Part shown: one piece after another, positions 28,228 through 36,066 of the stretch
How the letters are laid out: the number at the start of each line of letters is the position of its first letter
Position numbering within the stretch: position 1 is the first letter of the stretch
Origin: Pseudodesulfovibrio cashew
GTDB lineage: Bacteria > Desulfobacterota > Desulfovibrionia > Desulfovibrionales > Desulfovibrionaceae
Direction of reading: 5' to 3'
DNA length: 64,000 bases
Assembly (NCBI RefSeq): GCF_009762795.1
Contig: NZ_CP046400.1
Span: 2,023,501 to 2,087,500, forward strand
Notes under the pieces: generated by a model
Seen by the model: the letters and a program-made list of their open reading frames with translations, nothing else
The model's database searches: none
Told to the model about the DNA's origin: nothing
Position numbers and translations under genes: made by a program

Positions 28228-29025
28228 CTACAGGTTTTCGGGCAGGGGGTTGTGCAGCCACTTCTCGGAGATCTTGCCGAGGGAGCCGTCCTTCTTGGCG
28301 TCGGCGATGATGGCGTTGACCCGGGCCATGAGCGCGGGCTGTTCCTTGGCCAGACCGACGTAGCAGGGGGAGTTCTTGATCATGAATTTGGTCTCAAGCA
28401 TCTTGGCGGGCTTCTTCTCGTTGATGGAAGCGGCCACGACGTTGCCGGTAGCGACCAGGTCCACCTGGCCGGACTGGTAAGCGGTGATGGTGGAGCTGTT
28501 GTCCTCGAAGCGTTTGATAACGGTGGACTTGGGGGCGATCTTGGTCAGCTCCAGGTCCTCGATGGAGCCGCGGGTAACGGCGACGGTCTTGCCTTCCAGG
28601 TCGGCTGCGCTGCCGATCTTTTCGTCAGCGGTGCCGAAGACGCCGTTGAAGAACGGGGCGTAGGCGTCGGAAAAGTCGATGACCGCAGCGCGCTTGGGGT
28701 TTTTGCCCAGCGAGGAGATGACCAGGTCCACCTTGCCCGTGGTCAGGTAGGGGATGCGGTTGGTGCTGGTGACCGGGACCAGCACGACCTTGACGCCGAG
28801 CTTGGAGGCGATCAGCGAGGCCATGTCGATGTCGTAGCCGATGGGCTGCATGTCCGAGCCCACGGAGCCGAACGGCGGAAAGTCCTGGGGAACGGCGACC
28901 TTGAGGACGCCGGAATCCTTGACCTGGGCCAGGGTGTCGGAAGCCATGGCAGGGGCCGCCGTAAGAACGGCGGTCAGCGCAAACGCGAGCGCCAGGGTGC
29001 AGATGGTGCGAATTGTGGTTTTCAT
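28228..29025 (-). CDS. Periplasmic solute-binding protein, polar amino acid type (SBP family 3)
   Basis: A 265-residue family 3 binding protein with a Sec signal (LTAAPAMA, cleavage before SDTLAQ). Typical segments: VLKVAVPQDFPPFG, PIGYDIDMASLIASKLG, LTTGKVDLVISSLGKNPKR and GKTVAVTRGSIEDL. It captures the imported compound in the periplasm; the downstream allC/allE genes suggest allantoate or a related ureide rather than a standard amino acid, but this cannot be read from the residues. The ATG at 29025 has GGAGAG upstream. It is the first gene of the operon and faces the divergent FadR-type regulator. Confidence 0.93.
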   Translation of the reverse strand: MKTTIRTICTLALAFALTAVLTAAPAMASDTLAQVKDSGVLKVAVPQDFPPFGSVGSDMQPIGYDIDMASLIASKLGVKVVLVPVTSTNRIPYLTTGKVDLVISSLGKNPKRAAVIDFSDAYAPFFNGVFGTADEKIGSAADLEGKTVAVTRGSIEDLELTKIAPKSTVIKRFEDNSSTITAYQSGQVDLVATGNVVAASINEKKPAKMLETKFMIKNSPCYVGLAKEQPALMARVNAIIADAKKDGSLGKISEKWLHNPLPENL

Positions 29026-29071
29026 GTTCTCTCTCCAATTGATGTTACGGTAAAACGGTGTTTTTGACCAG

Positions 29072-29084
29072 CCGGTAAGACCGG
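29072..29084. promoter_or_regulatory. FadR/GntR-type operator near the binding-protein gene
   Basis: CCGGT-AAG-ACCGG is a perfect 5-3-5 inverted repeat in the leader or promoter of the transporter operon. It has the same centre and arm length as the site at 29257-29271, as expected for the GntR-type regulator encoded next door. Confidence 0.7.
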
Positions 29085-29256
29085 TAAGTCTTTGGTGGTA
29101 CATATTGCTGATATTGTCAATGTGGAAAATTAATTCTCTAAAAATTTATATTAAATTTACAAAAAAAGGAAAACTAGCGATAAAACTACAATAATGTAGA
29201 GCATAAAAAAAGAAGTGGACAGAATATTACTGCCTGTGGTTTAGATGGGTAGGTAG

Positions 29257-29271
29257 ACTGGTAAGACCAGT
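29257..29271. promoter_or_regulatory. FadR/GntR-type operator near the regulator gene
   Basis: ACTGGT-AAG-ACCAGT is a perfect 6-3-6 inverted repeat, matching the TGGTNNNACCA pattern known for FadR-subfamily regulators. It lies 86 bases upstream of the regulator start, suggesting autoregulation. Confidence 0.7.
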
Positions 29272-29356
29272 TGACCGGTGGCTCGCGTGCGAGTAATCAA
29301 AAATACGCGAAGGTTCGAGTGATAATGACCAGAATGTACAAGAAGGGAGCGGGCGC

Positions 29357-30037
29357 ATGTCGCGATCTGATGAAGCAGTGGAAAGCATCGAGGCCATGAT
29401 CGCGGAAAATGGCTGGACCGGAGGAGTCCAGTTGCCTTCCCAGCGCACGTTGGCCGAGAAGCTGCCGTTCAGCAGGCCGACCATTCGCGAGGCGCTGGTC
29501 GCCCTGGAGACCATGGGGCGGGTGGAGATCAAACCCGGCAAGGGAGCCTTCCTGGTGGACAAGGATTCCCCGGCCCCGATCAGGGCAGTCTGGTCGGATC
29601 GCCTGACGCTCTCCGGCCGCGAGTCGCAGATGTATCAATTCCGATATGCCATCGAACCTGCCATCGCCGGGCTGGTGGCCGTCAACGCAACTGCGGCGCA
29701 GATCGAGGATATGACCGTCGGAGTCGAAGCCATGCGCCTTGCCGTCGGAGAAAAGGATCACGCCGAGTTTTCACGGCTGGACTTCGCCTTTCATTCCCAG
29801 ATGATAGAGGCGGCCAATAACCGCTTCTTCACAGAGGCTCTGACGCCTTTCTTCGGCTTGTTTTTCGAGAGCCAGAAACTCCCGCTGGAATATGACGAGA
29901 GCGTGGAGGATACGGTACGCGAGCATGAGGAAATCATCCGGCATATTCGGGCTAGGCGCTCGGCCGAGTCGCGGCACGCCATGGAACAGCACATCAAGGG
30001 CGTGGCCAGGCGGGCCGGGGTGAATCTCGTCGAGTAG
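29357..30037 (+). CDS. GntR family transcriptional regulator, FadR subfamily
   Basis: A 226-residue regulator. The N-terminal winged helix has LPSQRTLAEKLPFSRPTIREALVALETMGRVEIKPGKG, and the C-terminal all-helical FCD ligand domain has metal-type His residues (FAFHSQMIEAANNRFF, EHEEIIRHI). FCD regulators bind carboxylic acids. Its divergent position and the two palindromes in between strongly suggest that it controls the ureide operon, probably as a repressor relieved by a pathway acid. Start follows AAGGGAG. Confidence 0.93.
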   Translation: MSRSDEAVESIEAMIAENGWTGGVQLPSQRTLAEKLPFSRPTIREALVALETMGRVEIKPGKGAFLVDKDSPAPIRAVWSDRLTLSGRESQMYQFRYAIEPAIAGLVAVNATAAQIEDMTVGVEAMRLAVGEKDHAEFSRLDFAFHSQMIEAANNRFFTEALTPFFGLFFESQKLPLEYDESVEDTVREHEEIIRHIRARRSAESRHAMEQHIKGVARRAGVNLVE

Positions 30038-30120
30038 GAGAATGGGAACCGGTTGAACACAATTTTCTGTCCATAGGGTCGATGGAAAGCAGGCCGCCGG
30101 GAGCGGCCGAAGGAGTTCTC

Positions 30121-30567
30121 ATGAGTAATCCGATCAAGATCGGCATTGTAATCTGTGACCGCTACCGGAGCTGCGCCGGGGGCAAATGCCTTCGCGCCAT
30201 GCGGGAGCGGGAAGGCGCGTTCTCGGCATATGAAGGAAAGGAAGTGGAGTTGGTGGGATACACATCCTGCAACGGTTGTCCCGGCGGCAACGTCGAGTAT
30301 CTCGGTGACGAGATGGTCAAGAACGGCGTCGACGTCATTCACCTGGCGACAGGCTTGATCGTCGGCTACCCGCCCTGTCCGCACATAGGTACCTTCAAGT
30401 CGTTTCTGGAAGACCGCTACGGGATCAAGGTTGTGGTCGGGACCCACCCCATCCCGGAAAAGTATCTGACCACCCATACGAAGCTTGGCTCCTGGGAAGC
30501 CCCGGAGTGGCAACCTGTCCTTTCCGCAGCCATGTCGGACGAGGCGACCCGCAAGGCATACGATTAG
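30121..30567 (+). CDS. CGGC-domain protein
   Basis: A 148-residue protein with the CGGC domain, rich in conserved cysteines: VICDRYRSCAGGKC near the N-terminus, SCNGCPGG in the middle (the name-giving motif in permuted spacing) and PPCPHIG later. Members are common in anaerobes and are thought to bind metal or iron-sulfur; the function is not established. The start at 30121 follows AAGGAG. It may share a transcript with the FadR-type regulator (83-base gap). Confidence 0.78.
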   Translation: MSNPIKIGIVICDRYRSCAGGKCLRAMREREGAFSAYEGKEVELVGYTSCNGCPGGNVEYLGDEMVKNGVDVIHLATGLIVGYPPCPHIGTFKSFLEDRYGIKVVVGTHPIPEKYLTTHTKLGSWEAPEWQPVLSAAMSDEATRKAYD

Positions 30568-30593
30568 CCGAGGCTTCGATTTTCCAGCGAAAA

Positions 30594-30628
30594 AGGACCT
30601 GCCGTTGTTGCAAACAGCGGCAGGTCCT
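30594..30628. terminator. Bidirectional hairpin after the CGGC gene
   Basis: A 16-bp stem with one G-T pair (AGGACCTGCCG...CGGCAGGTCCT) and a three-base loop lies 27 bases after the stop. On the minus strand it is followed by TTTTT; on the plus strand T-richness is weak (GCGTTTTG). It separates the regulator region from the following aldo/keto reductase and lar genes. Confidence 0.65.
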
Positions 30629-30866
30629 ATGCGTTTTGCGGTCATGTTTGGGCGAAGCATCCGGTCGGAGGTGCCAACACGGGCCGTGCGCAGATGTTTT
30701 TGCCAGGAGTACGAGACATTATCGCTTTTCTTTTGCCGACCGTAGGATTAGGCAAAAATCTGCCATGAACAGGCAGGCACTTACTTTCTTTCACTGATAT
30801 GTATGCTGCACGCGATCGGTTGAACCCGGTGGCTTCAAGAAGAAAATATTCAATAAGGAGAAAATA

Positions 30867-32012
30867 TTGCTTTACAGAACAATGCCTAAGAACGGCGACA
30901 GACTTTCCGCTCTGGGATTCGGCTGCATGAGGCTGCCCATGACTGATGGCAAGATAGACGAGGAACGGGCAATCGCCCAGATTCGCCGGGCCATTGATGA
31001 CGGCGTGAACTACCTCGATACCGCCTGGCCCTATCACAACGGAGAGAGCGAGCCGCTGCTCGGCAAGGCCCTGCGGGACGGCTACCGCGAGAAGGTCAAG
31101 ATCGCCACCAAGTTGCCGACCTGGATGATAAAGAGCCGGGAAGACATGGACACGTTCCTGAATGCCCAGTTGGAGAAGCTCGGCACCGACCATATCGATT
31201 ATTACCTCATTCACGCGTTGTCCGGTCCGTCCTGGGAGACCATTGAAGCGCTCGGCGTCAAGGATTTCCTGAAGAAGGCACAAATAGACGGCCGCATCGT
31301 CAATCCGGGGTTCTCGTTCCACGGCCTGGCCGAGGATTTTGCACCCATCGTGGACGCGTATCCCTGGATTTTCTGCCAGATTCAGTACAATCTTCTGGAC
31401 ACTGAGTTCCAGGCTGGTACCAAGGGATTGGAGTATGCGGCCTCCAAGGGTATGGGCGTCGTCGTCATGGAACCCCTGCGCGGCGGCAACCTTGCGCTGC
31501 CTACACCGCCGCAGGCCGTCGCCGATATCTGGGACCTGGCCGAAACCCCGCGCACCCCGGTGGAATGGGCATTGCGTTGGGTGTGGAACCACCCCGAGGT
31601 GACCGTGGTCCTCTCCGGCATGAACGACGAGGAGCACATCCGCGAGAACATGGCCATCGCCGAGGTTGCCGAGGCGGATTCCCTTAGCCGGAACGAGTTG
31701 GACCTGACACGGCGCGTGGCCGCCACCTACCGCAAGCTCATGCAGGTGGGATGCACCGGCTGCGGGTACTGCATGCCGTGTCCGGCTGATGTCCAGATTC
31801 CCACTTGTTTCGATCTGCTGAACAAGGCACACCTGTTTGATCAGGCGGAGGGAAAGAGGATGTACGGCGTCTTCGCAGCGGGCGCGGTGCTCCAGCGCAA
31901 GCCCGGTTTCGCCTCCCAGTGCGTGGAGTGCGGCATGTGCCTGGAGAAGTGTCCCCAGAGGATCAACATCCCCGAGGTGCTCAAGCGGGTTGTCGCAGAG
32001 CTTGAGGGATAG
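30867..32012 (+). CDS. Aldo/keto reductase with C-terminal 4Fe-4S ferredoxin domain (paralogue)
   Basis: A 381-residue paralogue of the gene at 12306: LGFGCMRLPM, YLDTAWPYHNG, IATKLPTW, YLIHALSG in the AKR barrel, then CTGCGYCMPCPAD and CVECGMCLEKCPQ as two 4Fe-4S motifs. The start is TTG, seven bases after AAGGAG; there is no better codon. It probably reduces a carbonyl with ferredoxin-linked electrons in the cytosol. It lies 75 bases upstream of larC and may be cotranscribed with the lar genes, although no functional link is known. Confidence 0.9.
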   Translation: MLYRTMPKNGDRLSALGFGCMRLPMTDGKIDEERAIAQIRRAIDDGVNYLDTAWPYHNGESEPLLGKALRDGYREKVKIATKLPTWMIKSREDMDTFLNAQLEKLGTDHIDYYLIHALSGPSWETIEALGVKDFLKKAQIDGRIVNPGFSFHGLAEDFAPIVDAYPWIFCQIQYNLLDTEFQAGTKGLEYAASKGMGVVVMEPLRGGNLALPTPPQAVADIWDLAETPRTPVEWALRWVWNHPEVTVVLSGMNDEEHIRENMAIAEVAEADSLSRNELDLTRRVAATYRKLMQVGCTGCGYCMPCPADVQIPTCFDLLNKAHLFDQAEGKRMYGVFAAGAVLQRKPGFASQCVECGMCLEKCPQRINIPEVLKRVVAELEG

Positions 32013-32087
32013 GGGCAACGTACTGTCGTTCGTGAGGATACGAGCTGCTCTGTTCGGCGCGGTTGATTCCTGCATAACCGAAGGAAC

Positions 32088-33455
32088 ATGATGAAAATAC
32101 TGTATTATGATTGCTTTTCCGGCATCAGCGGAGACATGAATCTGGCGGCCATGATCGACCTTGGCGTGGAGCCGGATCACTTGCGGGCCGAGCTGGATAA
32201 GCTCGGCCTGGGAGACGAATTCGAGCTGGTCGTGACCAGGGACGCGCGCAACGGCATTCACGGCACGCGCGTGGACGTCCGCCTCGCCGGAGAGCCTCAT
32301 GAACACGGTCATGCTCACGGACACGGCGATGGTGCTGCCAACGACCATGATCATGAGCAGCACCATGCGCACGGCCACACCCATGGCGATCAGGCGCATG
32401 AACACACTCACGGCGAGCACGTGCACGGGCATCATCATGCCCACGACGCGCACGGCCATGCTCACGGGGAGGGCGGCGACGCACACAAGGCGCACGCCCC
32501 GCACCGCGATTTTGCGGCTATCCGCACGATCATCGCGGCCAGCACTTTGGACCACGCAGTCAAGGAGACCAGCCTGCGCATTTTTCGCAGAGTGGCCGAG
32601 GCCGAGGCCAAGGTGCACGGCAAGTCGGTGGACGAGGTCCATTTTCACGAGGTCGGGGCCACTGACTCCATCGTGGACATCGTGGGCGCGGCCATCTGCT
32701 ACCATAGCCTGGGCGTTGACGCGGTCCTGGCTTCCCCTGTGGAACTGGGGAGCGGGTTTGTGCGGTGCGCCCACGGAGTCATCCCGGTGCCTGCCCCGGC
32801 CACGGCGGAGATCCTGCAAGGCATTCCGACCACACGTGGCGGCACGGACATCGAGGCCACCACGCCCACGGGCGCGGCCATCCTCGCGGCGCTGGTGGAC
32901 GAGTTCACCGTCGCCCCTGCCATGACGGCCACGGCCACGGGCTACGGCATAGGCCACAAGGAGACCGCGCGGCCCAACCTGCTGCGCGTCCACCTGGCCG
33001 ACGCCGAGTTGTCCGGGGGACCCCGCACCAGCCGGGCTCGTCTGTTGCAATGCAACATCGACGACATGACCGGCGAGCTGCTCGGCGGCGTCATGGACCT
33101 GCTCATGGAAGAAGGGGCCATGGACGTCCACTTCGCGCCCATTGTCATGAAGAAGAATCGCCCGGCCACCATGGTTTCCGTGCTGTGCGACGAGGACGAG
33201 GAGCCCCGCTTCAAGGAACTCCTGTTCCGGCACACCACCACCCTCGGGGTTAAGTCCTTTTCGCTGGAAAAGACTGAACTGGAGCGGCGGTTCGAAAAGG
33301 TGGAGACCCCGCTCGGTCCCGTGACCATGAAGAGGGCGTTGTTGAACGGCGAGGTCCTGCATTCCAAGCCGGAGTTTGAGGAGTGCCGCGAGATAGCCCG
33401 GAACAGAGGCATTCCGTTGGTGAAGGTTTACGACATCATCGGTGGATCGGAATAG
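32088..33455 (+). CDS. larC: Nickel-pincer cofactor nickel insertase LarC
   Basis: The 455-residue protein inserts nickel into the pyridinium bis-thiocarboxylate precursor, the last step of nickel-pincer nucleotide synthesis. The N-terminus YYDCFSGISGDMNLAAMIDLG and the segment VHFHEVGATDSIVDIVGAA are family hallmarks. Residues 71-139 are a low-complexity segment with 27 histidines, probably a nickel store. The C-terminal part (CNIDDMTGELLG onward) carries the CTP-dependent metal-inserting domain. Unlike Lactobacillus plantarum, where larC1 and larC2 are joined by a ribosomal frameshift, here the frame is continuous. AAGGA precedes tandem ATGs at 32088 and 32091. Confidence 0.95.
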   Translation: MMKILYYDCFSGISGDMNLAAMIDLGVEPDHLRAELDKLGLGDEFELVVTRDARNGIHGTRVDVRLAGEPHEHGHAHGHGDGAANDHDHEQHHAHGHTHGDQAHEHTHGEHVHGHHHAHDAHGHAHGEGGDAHKAHAPHRDFAAIRTIIAASTLDHAVKETSLRIFRRVAEAEAKVHGKSVDEVHFHEVGATDSIVDIVGAAICYHSLGVDAVLASPVELGSGFVRCAHGVIPVPAPATAEILQGIPTTRGGTDIEATTPTGAAILAALVDEFTVAPAMTATATGYGIGHKETARPNLLRVHLADAELSGGPRTSRARLLQCNIDDMTGELLGGVMDLLMEEGAMDVHFAPIVMKKNRPATMVSVLCDEDEEPRFKELLFRHTTTLGVKSFSLEKTELERRFEKVETPLGPVTMKRALLNGEVLHSKPEFEECREIARNRGIPLVKVYDIIGGSE

Positions 33456-33465
33456 GAGACGCGGC

Positions 33466-34296
33466 ATGCCCCTCACTGAAAAACAGAAACAACAATACGC
33501 CGCACTGCTTGCGGAATTGCGCGAGATGGAGCGTGTCCTCGTGGCCTTCTCAGGCGGTGTGGACAGCGCCCTGTTGCTGCATGCCGCCCAGCGAGCACTG
33601 GGTGACAATGTCCTTGCGGTGACGTTCGCCACGCCCTATTCCCCGAAGGAAGAGATAGCTGGCGCCGTGGACTTGGCCAAGGCCCTCAAGGTGGAGCACA
33701 GGCTTGTTGAAACGGACATTCCCGAGGAGATTCGGGACAATCCGCCAGAGCGTTGCTATCTGTGCAAGAAGCTTCTCTTTGGTCGGCTGGTCGACATGGC
33801 CGGGGAAGAGGGCATCAAATACATTCTCGACGGCAGCAATGTGGATGATCTGGACGACCACCGCCCGGGCCGCCGGGCCGTCAAGGAACTGAACGTGCGC
33901 AGCCCGCTGCTTGAGGCGGGGCTGACCAAGCAGGACATCCGTGATCTATCGCTGGAGCTCGACCTGCCCACCTGGAACAAGCCCGCCGGGGCGTGTCTGC
34001 TGACGCGCCTTCCCCACGGCACCGCCATCCGGGAAGAGGAGCTCGAGCGTATCGACAGGGGCGAGGAGTTCCTGCGGTCACTCGGGTTCACCCACGTGCG
34101 CCTGCGCATCCATGGTTCCGTAGCCCGCATCGAGTTGCCTGCAAGATCCATCTCCTCCTGCGTGAACTCCACGTTCCGCGAGCGGATCAACCGGCGGCTC
34201 AGGGAACTGGGATACCGCCACGTGGCCGTGGATCTTGCCGGATACAGCATGGGCAGCCTGAACGAGCCGGCTACCAAAGCCGGATCGAAGGAGTAA
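33466..34296 (+). CDS. larE: Nickel-pincer cofactor sulfur transferase LarE
   Basis: A 276-residue PP-loop ATP pyrophosphatase (AFSGGVDSALLLH) that adenylates the precursor carboxylates and adds sulfur. It has CYLCKK and a later Cys in GACLLTRLP. Three cysteines in this arrangement match the LarE type that holds a [4Fe-4S] cluster and can act catalytically, rather than the L. plantarum type that sacrifices its single Cys. Cluster type is inferred from family knowledge. The start at 33466 follows AGGAGA and lies ten bases after the larC stop. Confidence 0.93.
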   Translation: MPLTEKQKQQYAALLAELREMERVLVAFSGGVDSALLLHAAQRALGDNVLAVTFATPYSPKEEIAGAVDLAKALKVEHRLVETDIPEEIRDNPPERCYLCKKLLFGRLVDMAGEEGIKYILDGSNVDDLDDHRPGRRAVKELNVRSPLLEAGLTKQDIRDLSLELDLPTWNKPAGACLLTRLPHGTAIREEELERIDRGEEFLRSLGFTHVRLRIHGSVARIELPARSISSCVNSTFRERINRRLRELGYRHVAVDLAGYSMGSLNEPATKAGSKE

Positions 34297-34302
34297 CGAT
34301 AT

Positions 34303-35046
34303 ATGACAAGTGACGCTTTAACCAAGCTGTTGACGGATATCAGGGACGGAAAGGTCTCCGTGGAGAACGGGAGCGAACTGCTGCGCGACCTCCCTTACAT
34401 GGACCTGGGGCACACGAAGTTCGACCTGCACCGCTCCCTGCGCAATGGTTTTCCCGAGGTGGTCTACGGCGAGGGCAAGACCCCGGAGCAGGTGGGGGAG
34501 ATCTTCTCCCGCATGGGCGATCACCACAATATCCTCGCCACCCGCGTGTCCGGGGAAATGGCCGCTCACGTACTGTCCGTCTGTCCCGACGCGGAGTACA
34601 ACGCCCTGGGCCGCGCCCTGACCCTTGCCCGGAAGCCCATCGAATATCGGGAAGGGGAGATCGCCATCGTCACCGCCGGGACATCGGACCTGCCCGTGGC
34701 CGAGGAGGCCCGCGCTACCTGCGAGATGCTGGGCAGTCACGCCACCATCCTGTCCGATGTGGGTGTAGCGGGAATCCACCGGTTGCTGGACCGCCTCAGC
34801 GATATCCGCAAGGCCCGCGTCATCATCGTTATCGCGGGCATGGAGGGCGCCCTCGCCAGCGTGGTCGGTGGGCTGGTTTCCCAACCCATCGTGGCCGTGC
34901 CCACCTCCGTCGGCTACGGCGCGTCCTTCTCGGGGCTGTCGGCCCTGCTCGGCATGCTCACCTCCTGCGCCAGCGGCGTCACCGTGGTCAATATCGACAA
35001 CGGCTTCGGCGCGGCCTGCGCGGCCTGTAAGATCAACAATCTGTAG
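34303..35046 (+). CDS. larB: Nickel-pincer cofactor carboxylase/hydrolase LarB
   Basis: A 247-residue LarB. The C-terminal half resembles PurE ([39 protein letters not shown]-like, [17 protein letters not shown]). LarB carboxylates nicotinic acid adenine dinucleotide at C5 and hydrolyses the phosphoanhydride to start cofactor synthesis. The ATG follows AAGGAG, six bases after the larE stop, so larC-larE-larB form one operon. larA, the lactate racemase that uses the cofactor, is not in the window. Confidence 0.94.
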   Translation: [247 protein letters not shown]

Positions 35047-35082
35047 CGGGCCGGAGGACGGAAGCCGCATTCGGAACACCTC

Positions 35083-35937
35083 TTATTCGTTTGGCGTGGT
35101 TGGTTCGGCAGACAGCCGGTGAAACTCCCTGGCCAGGAATCCGGCCGTGTCGATCAGTCTCGGAGAGGGCCTGATTACCAGGGAGGGATCGATCGCCACG
35201 ACTTCCGCGCTGTCCAGAGGGTACTGCCGCATCCACTCCGGGATGCTTCCCGAGTGGGCGGCAAACAGGATAATATCCGGCTTGAGCCAGATAACCGCCT
35301 CCCGGGAGAGACCCTGCCACGCCTTGCCATCATCCAGACCCAGCGGGTTTCCGCCGGCGCAGCGCACCATGTCGGCTATGAACGAGCCCGGTCCTGCGGC
35401 ATAGAGCGGCGAAACGGAAATGATGGTCAGCACGCGGGGGTGCCCGGCCTTGTTGCCGAACCTGCGGATGGATTCCAGCCTCTCGGAGTACTGCCGCTTC
35501 AGACGGAGGGCCTGTTCCTCGACACCGAGGAAGGCCCCCAGCTCGCCGATGGAATCGAGCATCCGGTCCAGCCGCGATGCGTTCGTCAGAAACATCGGGA
35601 TGCCGAGCCGGGCGAGCGCTTCCACCAATCGGGGCGAAGTGGCTTCGGACAGCCCCACGCACAAGTCCGGCCGGAGTGCCACTATCCGCTCCAGCTCGGG
35701 GCTCATGTATTGCCCCACTGTGGGCAGCCCTGCGGCTTCGGCGGGATAGTCGCTGTGCTCGGTTGTCCCGACGACACGTTTACCCACTCCCATTGCATAG
35801 AGGATTTCGGTGACGCTTGGCGCCAGGGATACTATCCTTCGGGCCGCCCGGGTCGTTTCACCCCGGCTGTCGCAGGGGAGGGCGAGAGCCGCAAGCAGGG
35901 CTAAACAGCCCAGAGTTTTCCCAAGTCTTCCCTTCAT
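35083..35937 (-). CDS. btuF: Cobalamin-type periplasmic binding protein (BtuF-like)
   Basis: A 284-residue class III binding protein with a Sec signal peptide (LALLAALALPCDSRG). Typical segments: RRIVSLAPSVTEILYAMGVGKRVVGTTEHSDYP, LERIVALRPDLCVGL, YAAGPGSFIADMVRCAGG. This family serves iron-chelate and cobalamin ABC importers. The upstream BtuB-like receptor and cobalamin riboswitch on the same strand make vitamin B12 or another corrinoid the likely ligand. No BtuC or BtuD gene lies next to it. The start at 35937 follows AAGGAAG. It lies about 130 bases past the receptor stop. Confidence 0.87.
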   Translation of the reverse strand: MKGRLGKTLGCLALLAALALPCDSRGETTRAARRIVSLAPSVTEILYAMGVGKRVVGTTEHSDYPAEAAGLPTVGQYMSPELERIVALRPDLCVGLSEATSPRLVEALARLGIPMFLTNASRLDRMLDSIGELGAFLGVEEQALRLKRQYSERLESIRRFGNKAGHPRVLTIISVSPLYAAGPGSFIADMVRCAGGNPLGLDDGKAWQGLSREAVIWLKPDIILFAAHSGSIPEWMRQYPLDSAEVVAIDPSLVIRPSPRLIDTAGFLAREFHRLSAEPTTPNE

Positions 35938-36066
35938 ATTGCTTCCTTCATAGTCTGCAGGCGTGTCCACAAGGCAATGCTCTCATGGAGGCCGGTCAAA
36001 TTCCCGGCACAAGTCCGTCCCGGTATCGAAAAGAAAGACCGCGCCCGTCGAGCGGGCGCGGATTGG

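Larger units (their letters stand above)
29026..29356. promoter_or_regulatory. Divergent control region of the ureide operon and its regulator
   Basis: The 331-base gap is AT-rich in its centre (29125-29220) and carries one perfect palindrome near each flanking gene (29072-29084 and 29257-29271). A TTGACA-like element (minus strand, 29115-29120) may belong to the operon promoter, but no convincing -10 pairs with it. No reading frame of interest. Confidence 0.6.

Noticed and set aside
32290-32505. Repeat-rich stretch that might be a tandem repeat or CRISPR-like array
   Set aside because: It lies inside larC and encodes histidine-rich low complexity; there are no regular spacers.
32088-33455. 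Possible programmed frameshift in larC
   Set aside because: The frame is continuous from the N-terminal to the C-terminal domain, unlike in Lactobacillus.
30642-33632. A 996-codon minus-strand open frame opposite the aldo/keto reductase and larC
   Set aside because: Antisense to two well-recognised genes; composition looks like complement of GC-biased coding DNA, with no domain.
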